From Schistosoma mansoni (lineage: Eukaryota; Platyhelminthes; Trematoda; Strigeidida; Schistosomatidae), in the NCBI RefSeq assembly GCF_000237925.1, contig NW_017386046.1, positions 434,001 to 498,000 of the forward strand: DNA of 64,000 bases, in the 5' to 3' direction. The notes under the pieces are model-generated. The model had not been told where the DNA came from. It did no database searches and saw only the letters and a program-made list of their open reading frames with translations. Below, piece after piece: positions 35,905 through 47,084 of this stretch. Position numbers and translations under genes: made by a program. Numbering within the stretch: position 1 is the stretch's first letter; each line of letters starts with the position of its first letter.

Positions 35905-36333
35905 TCAACTGTACGGAGCTGAAACGTGGAGAATGACTACAACCATCGTCAAGAACGTACAAGTATTCATAAACAGTTGTTTACGCAAAATACTCAACAT
36001 TCACTGGCTAGATACTATCAGCAACAGCGTTTTATGGGAGAAGACAAACCAGCTTCCAGCTGAAGAGGAAATTAGGAAAAATACGTTCGAACTGGATCGA
36101 ACATGCATCGAGGAAATCACCAAACTGCATCACGAGGCAATCCCTAACTTGGAATCAGGAAGGGAAGCGGAAAAGAGGAAGGCCAAAGAGCACATTACGC
36201 CGGGAAATTCAAGCAGATATGAAAAGGATGAATGTTAACTGGAAATAACTGGAGAGGATTGTCCAGGACAGAGTTGTATGGATAATGCTGGTGTGCGGCC
36301 TATGCTCCTCCACGAGGGGTAACAGGCGTAAGT
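35905..36333 (+). pseudogene. RTE-like LINE, 3' end, frameshifted
   Basis: Same protein end as the 21.4-kb copy: [37 protein letters not shown], then a frameshift near 36075 after which the original frame resumes elsewhere (ARG-rich block, [15 protein letters not shown] then a TAA in place of the next codon, and LCSSTRGNRRK). At least two inactivating changes. It is 5'-truncated, without the catalytic RT motifs, and ends in a (TAAG)n-like run (AAGTAAGTAAG). Confidence 0.75.
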
Positions 36334-37151
36334 AAGTAAGTCTATCTATAAAATAACATTTTGAAGCATTTCAATTTCTGATTTGATTCCAATTTATTTT
36401 ATTTTCTTACTTATATTTTTAAGAGCGTATAAGAGAGAATAGTTTTGTGTAAGTACTTAAATTTGCACTGAAGGAAATGAAAACCGGAATAATAAATATG
36501 TTTTTTGTTATATCCAAATGAATAGAAAAGTTGTATTTCTAACGTTTTGTGACTCAAATTAAGCCACTTCTTCAGAGTAGAAAGATTTCAAATATCCATT
36601 TCGATATCTAAGTGATTTCATGATGTTTAACAAAGTCAGTTTAATATTTTTGATAATAACTAAACATTTTGCCTAGTGATAAAAACGTTGATTTTTTTTA
36701 TGGATTTTGTGTAAAATCCGTTGTAAAGCATCAGACAAATGTAGGCTTCAGACAAAAACAATACAAAGTTAATTTTTCACGTTAAAATGTTGACTTAACA
36801 TATACTCCTTGAATATTTTGATCTAACTAGTATAATTAATGTTTTGTTGTTCATGACACTACTACATATATGCTTACAGTGGAGGTGGTTTGAAGATACG
36901 AAAGTTTATGATGACATTTCTGTGTGAAGTTTATGAAATACACAATTATTTCGCTGTGGTATTTAATTTAAGACGCTATAATAATGAAATTTCTCAATAT
37001 GTTGTAATTGAATTTGAAAAAAAAATTATAAATCACAAATGGAAATAAATGGGAACGTTTCGAAGCTAGTTAAAGAACATCGATCCACAAATATGATTTT
37101 TAATCAACTTCTTTACAATATAATATTTATTTTACGGGTAAATATACAATA
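36334..37151. other. A+T-rich spacer
   Basis: Apart from the hammerhead-like site at 36533 no feature is supported. Confidence 0.45.
36533..36590 (-). ncRNA. Hammerhead-like fold, probably decayed
   Basis: Minus strand: CTGAAGA fits the CUGANGA core strand. A 5-bp stem II (GTGGC/GTCAC, one wobble) follows, then AAAAC in place of GAAAC (G12 lost) and GTT as cut triplet. Stem I is only partly paired. It looks like a degenerate retroelement-type hammerhead unrelated to the two SINE families. Confidence 0.35.
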
Positions 37152-37433
37152 ATGATTGAATTCATGAGTTGTTTCAAGCTAGACCACTTTGGGAAACCTG
37201 GAAGTGCTGAACGGTCATTTCGTCCCAGTATGGGACTCTTCTATAGTGCTCATCTTCGATCCTACATGCGGAATTCGAATCCAGGACCTACTGTTCTCAC
37301 AGACAAACGCTTAACGTCTAGGACCACTGGACTGGCATCCAACGATGTTAATAACTAACTTCAATCGATCCATAATCTTACACAACCATTCATCTATCGT
37401 CCGAGGTAGATAGCGTTCTCTACACGACACGGA
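37152..37433 (-). repeat. Family-2 SINE copy, decayed ribozyme
   Basis: Tail, GAAAT in place of GAAAC, core strand ATAGAAGAG, B box GGATTCGAATTC-like and A box remains (TGGTCCTAGACGTTAAGCG). No activity expected. Confidence 0.7.
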
Positions 37434-38190
37434 TTTTAATTTTTCGATTGCTTATATAATCTTGATATTTATGGATATTATCTTATAGCAAACATATTTC
37501 TCAAAACCCACTTTCCAAATTTCGCAAATATAGAGTATTATTTTAGAGTAGATTTTAACATGAAAACGAATAATTTTATAGATCATTGGATTATCCTATT
37601 TAGATGAACACATTCATATTGACAGAGATCAATGATTAACACATGGATTTTTATTAAACACTCTATTTACAATAGGCGTTAAAATCTACAATGTAAATAA
37701 AAAGGATATACAGTGTATAAAAGAGAGTAAGATACATCTTTTGGCTGTTAAGCTGATATGTTGGCTTGTAATATACCATTATTATTATTATTTAAGGTAT
37801 CAATAATTATATCTCAAAAATTTATTCGATGATGTTCAAAGATAAACGGAGAAACGATAGACTTGACTGAATTAACAATTGCCTAGAATCGCTTGGACTA
37901 CAAAGTATTTGAAAGATTATTTATTCTACACTACATATTTCCTATAATATAAAAAGATTTAAATGTCTTTTGACTACAATAACGCTCTTAAATATCATTT
38001 TCATCACATAACAGAAGTAGTTTACATTATTTTGTGTGTGCTATACACTCTATGAGTTGTTCGAGTTCATAAATGACTTAATATTCAACAAAATTCGGGG
38101 ATATAATCACAAACATTTCGTTCTTTACCATTGAAACTCTTTAAATTAAAACAAACTTTAACTAAAAAAGACAACACAGATATAAGTCAA
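37434..38190. other. A+T-rich spacer
   Basis: No gene or repeat seen. Confidence 0.5.
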
Positions 38191-38765
38191 TATCAGTCAG
38201 TGGTCTTGAGTGCTGTTAGAAGTATGAGGGCAGTTATCACTTGCCGGTTTTCCACACCGTGGAAGGGTTCTTCTAGAGGTACCTGAAAAGGAAATTTGGT
38301 TAGAAGTAGTCTTATTGACCTGGGAGCGTGACCGTAATGCCCAAGGGACAACTGCTTGAGGTCGGTCACACACGACCTTTTTATGGGTAGTTTTTGTGTT
38401 AGCTTCGTACTTGTTGGGACCTTACCGCCGGAGACAGATATCCGTGGGATAAGACGAGGTGTGCATTTTTGGGGTCGACCTTTTCAAACCCCATCCCTCC
38501 TTGTGGGAAGGCAGCATCGCTGTCATGCTGGTTGTCTGAAGGAAACACCATACTGCTGTCACACTTCTGTACAGTCAGCAGCACGACTTCACCTTCGGAC
38601 CTTGGGATTGCTGCTTTTAGTCTTACCGTTCTTCAACCGACCTGTCTGGCATGGTAGGACCTTGAGGAACGATTGTTCCAGCCAATATAGCTCGATTGGT
38701 TCATTACGATAGGTAAGCCTAACCACCACGTCAAGGTAGCAGCAACGGTCGGGATAAGTCAATAT
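38191..38765. repeat. GC-rich unclassified repeat-like block
   Basis: About 575 bp much richer in G+C than anything around it, with abrupt edges. Open frames occur on both strands (118 codons plus, 61-62 codons minus) but none carries a recognisable domain, and the plus-strand frame has no splice context. It ends with TCAATATAAG-like sequence that also occurs at its start (GTCAATATCAG at 38186 and GTCAATATAAG at 38758), a possible imperfect target duplication. It is probably an untranslated part of a retroelement. Confidence 0.45.
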
Positions 38766-40404
38766 AAGAAAACTCATTTATATAAAACATTGAAAATAAG
38801 AATTTAGAATATATTACATAATTACACATAAACGTATGTGGTATATGTGTCAATCTTAGGTGTGAAATAACTTGTCATAAGATATGTCATATATTGTTAG
38901 TTTCATCAACATTATAATCTTTCCTTTTTCAACACAATGAAAAGGGAGATACTTAAAAAGCACAAAAAAGGCAAACAAAAATGATGTAAAAAGTAGAATC
39001 ATGTAAATCTACTACTAATTCCCTTTTAACCTAAAGTAAATAAATAAATGAACAAACTATTTTGTAAGTTTGTCTATTACTTAAATCTTTTGACTTCATA
39101 TAATTGATCAAGTATGACATAACTTGTTTTACGTATATTTTTCTTCAGTTTATTAACTAGTTGTTTTCAATTTATATAATGTATACCTTTTTTCATACTG
39201 TTTTGTAATGTAGTTGAGTATAATAGATTTTAATCCAGCCAGAATCCTCATTATATATACATAGGTATATGAACATATGATGAAAACAAAAACTTGCCTT
39301 ACATACACGGTTATAAACTCTTGAATGTTTTCTATTCACTTATATATATGTAAGTGTACAAAGAGAAAACAAAAATAATTTTCCTAATTCATATTTAGAA
39401 AAATGGTGATATTTAGAAAACATTTGGTCGTTTATATCAAGTAAAACAAAAAAAAAGAAAGATTAACCATTTGTAATTTTTTCATGTTTTTAGTTAGAAT
39501 TGTATAAGAAAGACAGAAATGGCGGTGGTGATAGTGGTGGTGGTGGTATAATATTCAACTACATTCTTCATTTTATGATAATGAAGAGTGAATAATGTTT
39601 GCAGATCATGCTGAAAAAAAAAATAGTAAGGGCGATCGGGCGAGCGATCGTGCGAGCGAGCAAGAGAGAGAGAGAGCAAAACAAACATTTTAAGATAAAC
39701 GTAACATAGAAACTCTTCAATATCTGTCATCATTAATATTAGCCTAGTAATAATAATGTCATTATTCTTATTACCACTAGATTACTATTAAATAAATATT
39801 AAGAAAAAGAACAGAAATCTGTTGTGATGAAAAAAGGGGATTAACCTAAGAGTTAATTATAAATGATTTTTTTTTTGTTTTTTTTGGTTTTCATTTGACT
39901 AATCCTCGTTATTATTACCATTCCGAACAAAATACAAAAAAAACGATAATACATCTATAAACAAATAATTCCATTTGAACAGTGATCACCCCTTTTTCTG
40001 TTTTTCTTCTTTCAATTTCAAGTAATTTGTCATGATTATTTAAAAAAGAGAAAAAAAGAAAAGAAAACAACAAACAGTAGATACTATGTGACTTATCATG
40101 TTTAAAATTTTTTTATTTTTTTCCAGTTAATTAATGCCCTCCTCTTTTTTTGTTTTTTTTAAGGCTTTTCTATATTGAAAATAAAATATGATTGTTTATC
40201 TTTTTCTAATCCCATTTCTTTTTATCATCATCAAAAATCATGTTTCGAATGTCAGTTTTGTTGTTGTTGCTTTCTTACCCCATTTTTTTGTTTGTTTGTT
40301 GGTTGGTTGGTCGGTTCACAAGTTTAGTAACTTTTTTAAACAAAAAGGATTAAATATTCTGCGATTTGTTAACTATAGAATGTTTACCGTTGAAAATTGG
40401 TGCC
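38766..40404. other. Low-complexity spacer
   Basis: Long T- and A-runs (39860-39890, 40020-40170), a GGTGGT tract at about 39520-39550, and a GCGA/GAGA tract at about 39635-39675. Short open frames here are translated low-complexity sequence. No gene supported. Confidence 0.45.
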
Positions 40405-40616
40405 AATTATAAGAGAAATAAGAATTTCAACTAAGATACTTTATATTGAAAAGTCTTGAAACATATAATGAATTCATAGTATCCTGTAAAAATCTTGTTC
40501 TTATAGGCCTCCATAGCTATAAGAACAAGGTTTTCCCAAGATAATATGAATTCATCATATTTCGAGACTTTCCAATATAAAGTATCTTAGTTGAAATCCT
40601 TGTTTCTTTTATTATT
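40405..40616. repeat. Near-perfect hairpin of about 210 bp
   Basis: The arms, about 100 bp each (40405-40506 and 40517-40616), are inverted copies separated by a 10-base loop, GCCTCCATAG. The inner arms read TTGTTCTTATAG / CTATAAGAACAA and the outer arms TTTCAACTAAGATACTTTAT / its inverse. No coding sequence. It resembles a fold-back MITE. Confidence 0.9.
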
Positions 40617-40726
40617 GTACTTATTGTCTTATTTAAAGTTCAGAGGGGGTTTTGTGGAGAATTTAGTATTTTTCACAGTTGAAAGTGTGAGTCAATTGAA
40701 GCTAGACCACCATCGAAAACCTGGAA

Positions 40727-40772
40727 GCACTGGACGGCCGTTTCGTCCTATTATAGGACTCCTCAGCAGTGC
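40727..40772 (-). ncRNA. Hammerhead ribozyme, family-2 type, fully intact
   Basis: Stem I GCACTG/CAGTGC has all six pairs. The core strand is CTGAGGAG. Stem II GTCCTAT/ATAGGAC can form at least five pairs. The second core strand is GAAAC, stem III is minimal (AC-GGCC-GU), and the cut is after GUC. This is the canonical type I layout with the very short stem III known from schistosome and retroelement hammerheads. Confidence 0.85.
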
Positions 40773-40796
40773 GCACCCACGATCCCGCACTCGCGA

Positions 40797-40850
40797 GATT
40801 CGAACCCAGGACCTAACAGTTACGAGCCAGAGCACTTAACCGATAGACCA
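40797..40850 (-). promoter_or_regulatory. Pol III A and B boxes of the family-2 SINE
   Basis: On the minus strand the A-box region is TGGTCTATCGGTTAAG (40835-40850) and the B box GGTTCGAATC (40797-40806). Their order and spacing match a tRNA-type internal promoter, upstream of the hammerhead. Confidence 0.75.
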
Positions 40851-40895
40851 CTGAGCCAGCATCCAACGCTGTTAATGTCTAACTTATTTAAAGTT

Positions 40896-42046
40896 ATCAA
40901 AGAATCAAGATATCAGAAACACTATTAACAAATAAAACTAATATCTTTATAAAACCACTTAATGAAAGCTTTTAATTGTAAATTTGTATTTCTTCCTTTG
41001 AAACTCAAAGATGATACTGTATGTTTGAAGACTACTTTTATCAGTAGTATCGTTCGATTGCTCTTAAAAATTTTCATACAGACTTTTTATTCATTTCAAT
41101 ATTTGCGGCTTACTTACTGATACATATTTTATCTGAGTTGTCAAATAAACTAACTAAGCTCAAAATTATGTTTATTAACATCATACTTCATGAATAGCTG
41201 AAAGATAATAAAAGAAACTATGTATAACTTAATGCTTGTTCATTTGATATACTCAGGGCATTAAGTCGACTTGAATAAAGATTTTTTAGTGATCTAACAT
41301 TACATGGTTTACATTCACCTTCATTTTCATGATGAAAATAAAGTAAATTGCACAATAGTTTTCGATATCATCAACGCCGATATAGACATCTAATATTTTG
41401 TTCAACTAAACAGGACAATTTACTGATGAAAAACATTTTCTTCTTTTTTTATACTGAAGTTGAATTTGTCATCAGTTTATTCTTAGGTAACAACAGTTAA
41501 TAGTTCTTTTTATAATCCCAAGTAAATACTGTCAGAAACTCTCAATTTTGTAACATTGTATTATAAATCATTTGTCAAGTGACTAATGATGGTCAGTCGA
41601 TTACGTAAACCATGACGATCTACAATCTACACAAACTACCTAAACTAATAATAATCATACTGTAATGAATAAGAACATACATGGGGACAAAACTACAGAA
41701 CCTCCTGCTAAGATATGAAAACCATACAATCAACACTTCATTTGCTAAGTTTCATCATTTGTTCTTCACATTCTGTATGATTTTGATGACTGTCGACATA
41801 AGTAGCATACACCATAATATGTTGATTAGTGATTAACTCCTGCAGTTAAATCCTGGAGTTGTAGTGTAAAGCTGTGATCAGTAGAATTCAACCTCTGTGA
41901 GTACGGGGTAGTTGCCTCCTAATATTATTGGAAGACGTTTGCTTCATGAATTAACTGAACCTGCAAGTGTAAACTAAATACTAAATACGTCTAAATACTA
42001 GACGTTCTCTGAGAAACATAGGATGTCCTCGATTGGATCATCAGTA
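40896..42046. other. A+T-rich spacer
   Basis: No gene or clear repeat seen. Confidence 0.5.
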
Positions 42047-42165
42047 ATTGATGTGATGTCCAATACGAGGACAAAACATCCATCCAGTGGTTCATAGTTT
42101 TTAGTGGCTATCTATCTAATGTCAGCGTGTGAAGTAAAAATTTGAAAATTCCCACAAATCCCCTA
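42047..42165 (+). repeat. Decayed family-2 SINE tail
   Basis: CGAGGACAAAACATCCATCC then CAGTGGTTC and a tail ending CCCACAAATCCCC. The head is not recognisable. Confidence 0.5.
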
Positions 42166-42389
42166 TACTATTAAACAATATCACTGAATGTGAAAGATAT
42201 TCTGTTCACTTTCATTATAGAAGCACTATTCATAGATTTCATGAGCGCACTCACTTGACTAACTCATAATCACTCGACTGCGAATTAATTTTGTTAATAA
42301 TTGTAGAAAAAAAAGACTCGAATGTGTATAGAATCACAATAAGAAATTAAAGTGATGAATATTTGTGTCTCATTTCATTTGATTTTCTT

Positions 42390-42890
42390 CCACCGATAGC
42401 CACTATCCATCTTTGTTTATAATGCTTGTGAATTAAGGCTATATCGAGGCAACACGCACAGTATGCACATATGACCAATAAGAGACTAATCAATTGCAGT
42501 CCTAAACATCAATGGGAAGATTCCAACAAACGATGCTGAGTGAATTCAAACTTCACCTCATTGCGCAAGCAAGTGGCTATCAGGACACAGTAGCTGAGTG
42601 GATAACGCGATAGTGTTTGTAGCGAAAGGTACCGGGTTCGAATCTCAGAGTAAACATCAACTCTGAGATGCAGGTACATCCAACTGACGAGTCCCAGAGA
42701 GGACGAAACGCGCGTCGTGGATTCCAGTGCTAATTACTATCCATCTTTGTTTATAATGCTTGTGAAGTAAGGCTATATCGAGGCAATGCGCACAGTATGC
42801 ACATATGGTCAATAAAGGACTGGTCAATTGCAGTCCTAAACGTCAATGGAAAAATTCAATCAAATAATACCAAGTGAATTTTAATATCTC
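42390..42890 (+). repeat. SM-alpha tandem array (334-bp period)
   Basis: A 3' end piece (42398-42420), one full unit and a 5' part of the next (to about 42890) follow each other head to tail. The junction word ACTATCCATCTTTGTTTATA occurs at 42402 and 42736, a period of 334 bp. The full unit has A box (TAGCTGAGTGG), B box GGTTCGAATC and hammerhead. Confidence 0.9.
42673..42725 (+). ncRNA. Hammerhead ribozyme, SM-alpha type
   Basis: CTGACGAG, stem II GTCC/GGAC (loop CAGAGA), GAAAC, and GCGCGTC with the cut after GUC are intact. Stem I lost the pair next to the core (A opposite G) but keeps the following three. This is the best SM-alpha ribozyme in the window. Confidence 0.85.
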
Positions 42891-43707
42891 ACTGTTTAAA
42901 TATAATTGGAATAAATGTTGTGTTGATTTTTATGCGAATAAAACCTACTGATTAAGTTAAAAAAAGATTCATTATTCCTAATTAGTAATTAATAACATTG
43001 ATTTTATCACATTAATCATAATTTAGTTAAACATGGATTTGTGCATATTATGAGTAGTATGATTAGGTCAAATTATATAATCAGTTAAAAGATTATAACT
43101 TTTCATAGAAGGATAATTTAGAAATGTTACTATTAATTAATAGGTTTTCAATTGATTTTTATAACACCAATAAACCTGGAAAAAACGCATGTTTCTTTGT
43201 ATCCTACTGAAGAGGGGCTTATTTATATTACAAAGCTAATAGTTATTTTTATCAGCAATTATGTTAGTGTGTTTATATGAAACGTCAAATAGAATTAGGT
43301 CAATAACAAAGATACAAAATAATCTAAAAGTGTATTATTTATTTATTTATTTTTAATTACCATAAAGTTGATTCTCATTAGACGAACTAATCTTTGGTTT
43401 TATTTAAAATTGGGAAGTTTACTGTGAATGTAATCGAACCTCTTTTTAAATGTTATATCATCAATATGAAGATGTAACTTAGCGTTTCTAGTCAAATTGA
43501 GCATTGAAATTTGCTTATATCAAAGAATCAATTTATTTATAAAGGTTATTTATTTGATAAAGAAGCGGCTTCTATAAGGTCTTCAAGGCGTCACGAATTG
43601 TTTTTAAGCATTAAAATCTTACGAATAAATCATTTCACTTTTATTTGACCTTTATTTGACGTATAAAGTGTCTTGCGGATTTGTATTACTTCTTTTTTTA
43701 TCTAATT
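42891..43707. other. A+T-rich spacer
   Basis: No gene or repeat seen. Confidence 0.5.
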
Positions 43708-44055
43708 AAAAGGGTTTTGTGGAAATGGGATTTATTTGTAGGTTTTAGTTGTTACAAAGTAATCTTAGACGGAATACCACTGAAAACCAAGAAGTAGTAG
43801 TCAGCGATATCGTCTTAACATGGAATGTCTTGTCAATATACATTCGTGGATATTCCATAGACCAAACAAAGGAGCTTCAGACCTTGTGGTGAATAATTAA
43901 CCTTTAGAACCACTGAGGGGGCCTTTCAATGGTAGCTTAAGCTTTAGCTAATTTTGAAAATACAGTGCGACAATTATTTGATATGGTTACTTACGATCGC
44001 TTCATTCCTCATATACCACGACTCCTCACTATAACTTTGGAAATATAAGTGGATT
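43708..44055 (-). repeat. Very old family-2 SINE copy
   Basis: Order of decayed blocks: GGGTTTTGTGG end, ACCACTGAAAACCAAGAAGT, ATTAACCTTTAGAACCACTG (A box inverse) and the 5' extension ending CTCCTCACTATAAC. The ribozyme is unrecognisable. Confidence 0.5.
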
Positions 44056-45224
44056 TTCAAAGTTACATTTTTAGTTACAGTATAGTCACTGAATGCTCAT
44101 TGTATTTAATAAATTAAATTAATAACATAGTCCGAAACTATGTCTTTAATAAACCACAGCCTTAAGCAAATCAAATGTATAACTTTTAAAAACAAATCGA
44201 GACAACAAATGTGTAGTTTTTTTTAGCACCTATACTTATCCGAGAGTCTTAAAAATTAAGACTCCAATTGTAAAACTGTGCATCAAAGAATGAATGGAGC
44301 TGAAAATATGAACCGTTGATGATCAGCAGAAATTATGTTTACGATGGGATCCAAAAGCTTGATTTTAATTACATATACATACATGGGTGAGCACTGTTGG
44401 AGAGTATTAAACAGTTTTCTGGTGGTTATAATTTTTTCTTTGTCATCCAAACGGTTAATCTTTAACATATTGCTTTCTTGAAGTAATTTAACGAAGTATG
44501 TTCAGAGCGATTCTTTTAATGGCCTTGTTCATCATTAAATTCCAGAACTAATCTGTTTAAAGCTTTAATCATCGAAAACATAATTAATCTTTTTCATTCG
44601 TTTGATGTAATTTCTTAAACTTTAGATAGTGAAAATCATCTACAAACACATACCGTACTTATTTAAAAGTTAACTACTATTTGGAAATTAATCATTAGAA
44701 TAAGGAAAAAGATAGAAATGTAACATTCATGCACATTTTCAATATATATTCAAGCTCAAACTTCAGAAGTAACTTTAGAAACTGATATACATCCTTTAGT
44801 TATTCTGTCCTATTGGTAACACATTCATTTAAGAGACAATGACAATAATAAAACAGGCTATTTTGTAAAATAATCCATTAGATCAATGCATTTTGCTTTA
44901 TAGTAGTCATTCAAATTCTAGCAACCAATAATTTAAAAAATATACTACTGATATGAGGTCGGAAATAAACTGAATTCATGTTCCGATTCTGTGTTCATAG
45001 CGATGAATAACTCGTCTTTTAACAAGTGTTCTAGAGTATATATATATATATATATATATAAGCAACTTTCCTACAATCAATTTCCATTATAGTTAATTTT
45101 GGTTAAGTCCTCTTATTAACTTACTTAACAGACAATGTTATTTGAACAGTAACAATTTGCATATTTCTTTGTACTATTATGACCACTACTATATCTATAT
45201 AAACGTGTAAACTTGATCACATGA
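44056..45224. other. Spacer with (TA)n tract
   Basis: A TA dinucleotide run at 45037-45061. No gene seen. Confidence 0.5.
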
Positions 45225-45590
45225 CAAGCTCTAGCTAAAATGTTAATAGCTTAAATATCGCTCGATAATTTATTCTCTTCCATATGTATATATGTACGCG
45301 AGTCCTATTGTTAGCCTTTGATTTTCCTAGCTGCGCCTTATTCGATTTGACTATAAATTTGCTTCTGTATTCGCTTGTACACATATATTCACCTCTCTGC
45401 TTCAAATTCACTCGATATGCTTGTAGCTTTGTGACCTGTGCTATCTGCTAATAAACTGTAGTTGCCGCCTTTTATTGCCTTCTGATTTCAAACACCGTTG
45501 AGATTTATAATAATAGCGGTCAAAAATGTGATTGATTTACGAAGCAAAGTCCCTACTATATTTATAGTCACCGGGGGATTGATCCATGAT
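45225..45590 (+). repeat. Possible LTR-like sequence
   Basis: Less A+T-rich than its flanks, with a TATAAAT word at about 45353, AATAAA at 45451, then a T-rich and GC-richer end running into AATAGCGGTC. This order (promoter, poly(A) signal, end) is that of an LTR, but no second copy, TG...CA ends or target duplication were found. Confidence 0.3.
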
Positions 45591-46230
45591 AAATTATCAG
45601 TCTTATATTATCTTCTTAACATAATTCACAAATACACTCTTAAGTCAACAGTTTACGATTAGTGAAGTCTGAGGATTATACAGTTAATTAAAAATTAAAG
45701 ATTCTAGGTCAGTAATTATTTATCTTCAAAATAGCGTAACTTCACAATACATTTCAAATATTTATTTACCTCTGAGTCGTTTAAAAATAATACTAATGCC
45801 GTTGTTATGATTACCATAACCATCATCTTTTGACATATGTTTCTATGTCCTAGTAAACATTATAATGTAAAATTATACGTTAAATTGTAAGAGGTTTACA
45901 TGTTCTATACAACAATGTAAATTATTAGACTAAGTATACACTTTATATGATAAACAGTTATAAGACCAAGATAGATACAATTAACATAACAAACAAATTA
46001 GGGAAATCTTTTTTAAGATATACAAGTTGGTGTTTTGTAAACTACCTCTTAAATGATGCTCATTACATTATGACATCCTAAACTGTGTTAAGTTTTTATA
46101 AAAGGAAACTGGTGCTTAATCATTGGATATTGTGATTTATGAAATTATTATGAAATTTAGGGAAAAAGAAGTTCGTAATAGCTGTGGGTCTTTTTAAATA
46201 AAAATGTTATCTCATAATAATAACTCAAAT
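45591..46230. other. A+T-rich spacer
   Basis: No gene or repeat seen. Confidence 0.5.
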
Positions 46231-46500
46231 GGATCTCAACTTCGTGGATTGGTTGAAGTTAGACGTTAACACCGCTGGATACCAGCTCAGTAGTCTATTG
46301 GTTAGGCGCTCATGCGCGAAACTGATAGGTCCTCGGTTCGAATCTCACGAGGCGTGATCGTAGAGGCGCGCCGCGGAGAAGTCCCACAATAGGATGAAAC
46401 GGCCATCCAGTGCTTCTAGGTTTTCCATGGTGATCGAGCTAATTGACTAATGATTTCAACTATAAAATTACTAAGAATCTTCACAAAAACCCCTTCTGAG
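46231..46500 (+). repeat. Family-2 SINE, nearly full length
   Basis: CGTGGATTGGTTGAAGTTAG head, A box (TAGTCTATTGGTTAGGCGC), B box GGTTCGAATC, hammerhead region (46370-46413) and full tail to CCCCTTCTGAG. The core strand is CGCGGAGA, so the invariant residues are lost. GATGAAAC and GGCCATC remain. Confidence 0.85.
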
Positions 46501-46690
46501 AATCTAAATTTGTTAAACCAAAAATTAAAAGTATAACACTACATAATCACAACCGTTTACAAACATTTGTATAATTATTGATTCATCAGAAGTCTATAAT
46601 CTAATAATTTAACTTTTCAGTTGTTCAGATTCTGTTCATTTTTAAAGGTTTTCTATTCATAGACCGTAAAAATTGAATTTATAAATATAG

Positions 46691-46983
46691 TGTAGTGAAC
46701 AAGAAGACGAGTGGGGACAACTGAGTGTATTTAAGCACAAATTACAGAATATCTCACTAAAATCTGATAACCATACAGTAAACAATTAATTTGCAAAATA
46801 ATTATCAACTGTCTCAATCTTGACTATTCCTTCTGCAAATATCAGTTTATCGTCTCTGATTTCATTGTTCATGCATTTTCATAACAATTGCGCTTCGTTT
46901 CTTATTGATCTTCTGCTAAAATACATTCTATTTCTGACCATCACCATATACTACTTATGTGGATATAAGTAACCCACACCACA
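46691..46983 (+). mobile_element. Solo LTR (293 bp) with ATAG target duplication
   Basis: Starts TGTAGTGAACAAGAAGACGA and ends AAGTAACCCACACCACA, i.e. TG...CA. ATAG lies directly before (46687-46690) and after (46984-46987). It matches 47831-48135, 34203-34507 and 17906-18197 in the opposite orientation. No internal retrovirus-like coding region remains. Confidence 0.85.
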
Positions 46984-47084
46984 ATAGTACAATTCATTTA
47001 AAAATTAACACACTTTACACATGGTTAAGCAGTAGTTACATTTTTAAATAAGACTTCCTTAAATATTGAAATATTCAGCTAGAC

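Larger units (their letters stand above)
40628..40895 (-). mobile_element. Complete family-2 hammerhead SINE with target duplication
   Basis: The body at 40641-40882 (242 bp) is flanked by a perfect 13-bp direct repeat, CTTATTTAAAGTT (40628-40640 and 40883-40895). On the minus strand it starts TTAGACATTAACAGCGTTGG, has A and B boxes, an intact hammerhead, and ends CCACAAAACCCCCTCTG. This copy defines the element's length and ends. It has the best ribozyme of the family here and is probably the youngest insertion. I do not know a published name for this family; it is distinct in sequence from SM-alpha outside the hammerhead core. Confidence 0.9.

Noticed and set aside
38356-38777. 118-codon plus-strand frame and 61-62 codon minus-strand frames
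   Set aside because: No recognisable domain, and open frames on both strands are expected in a GC-rich repeat block.
40188-40412. 74-codon hydrophobic frame resembling a membrane protein
   Set aside because: It is a translated T-rich low-complexity tract and has no start context, splice sites or homologue.
42390-42890. CRISPR-like array because of direct repeats
   Set aside because: The direct repeat is a 334-bp SINE tandem in a eukaryotic genome, with no spacer structure.
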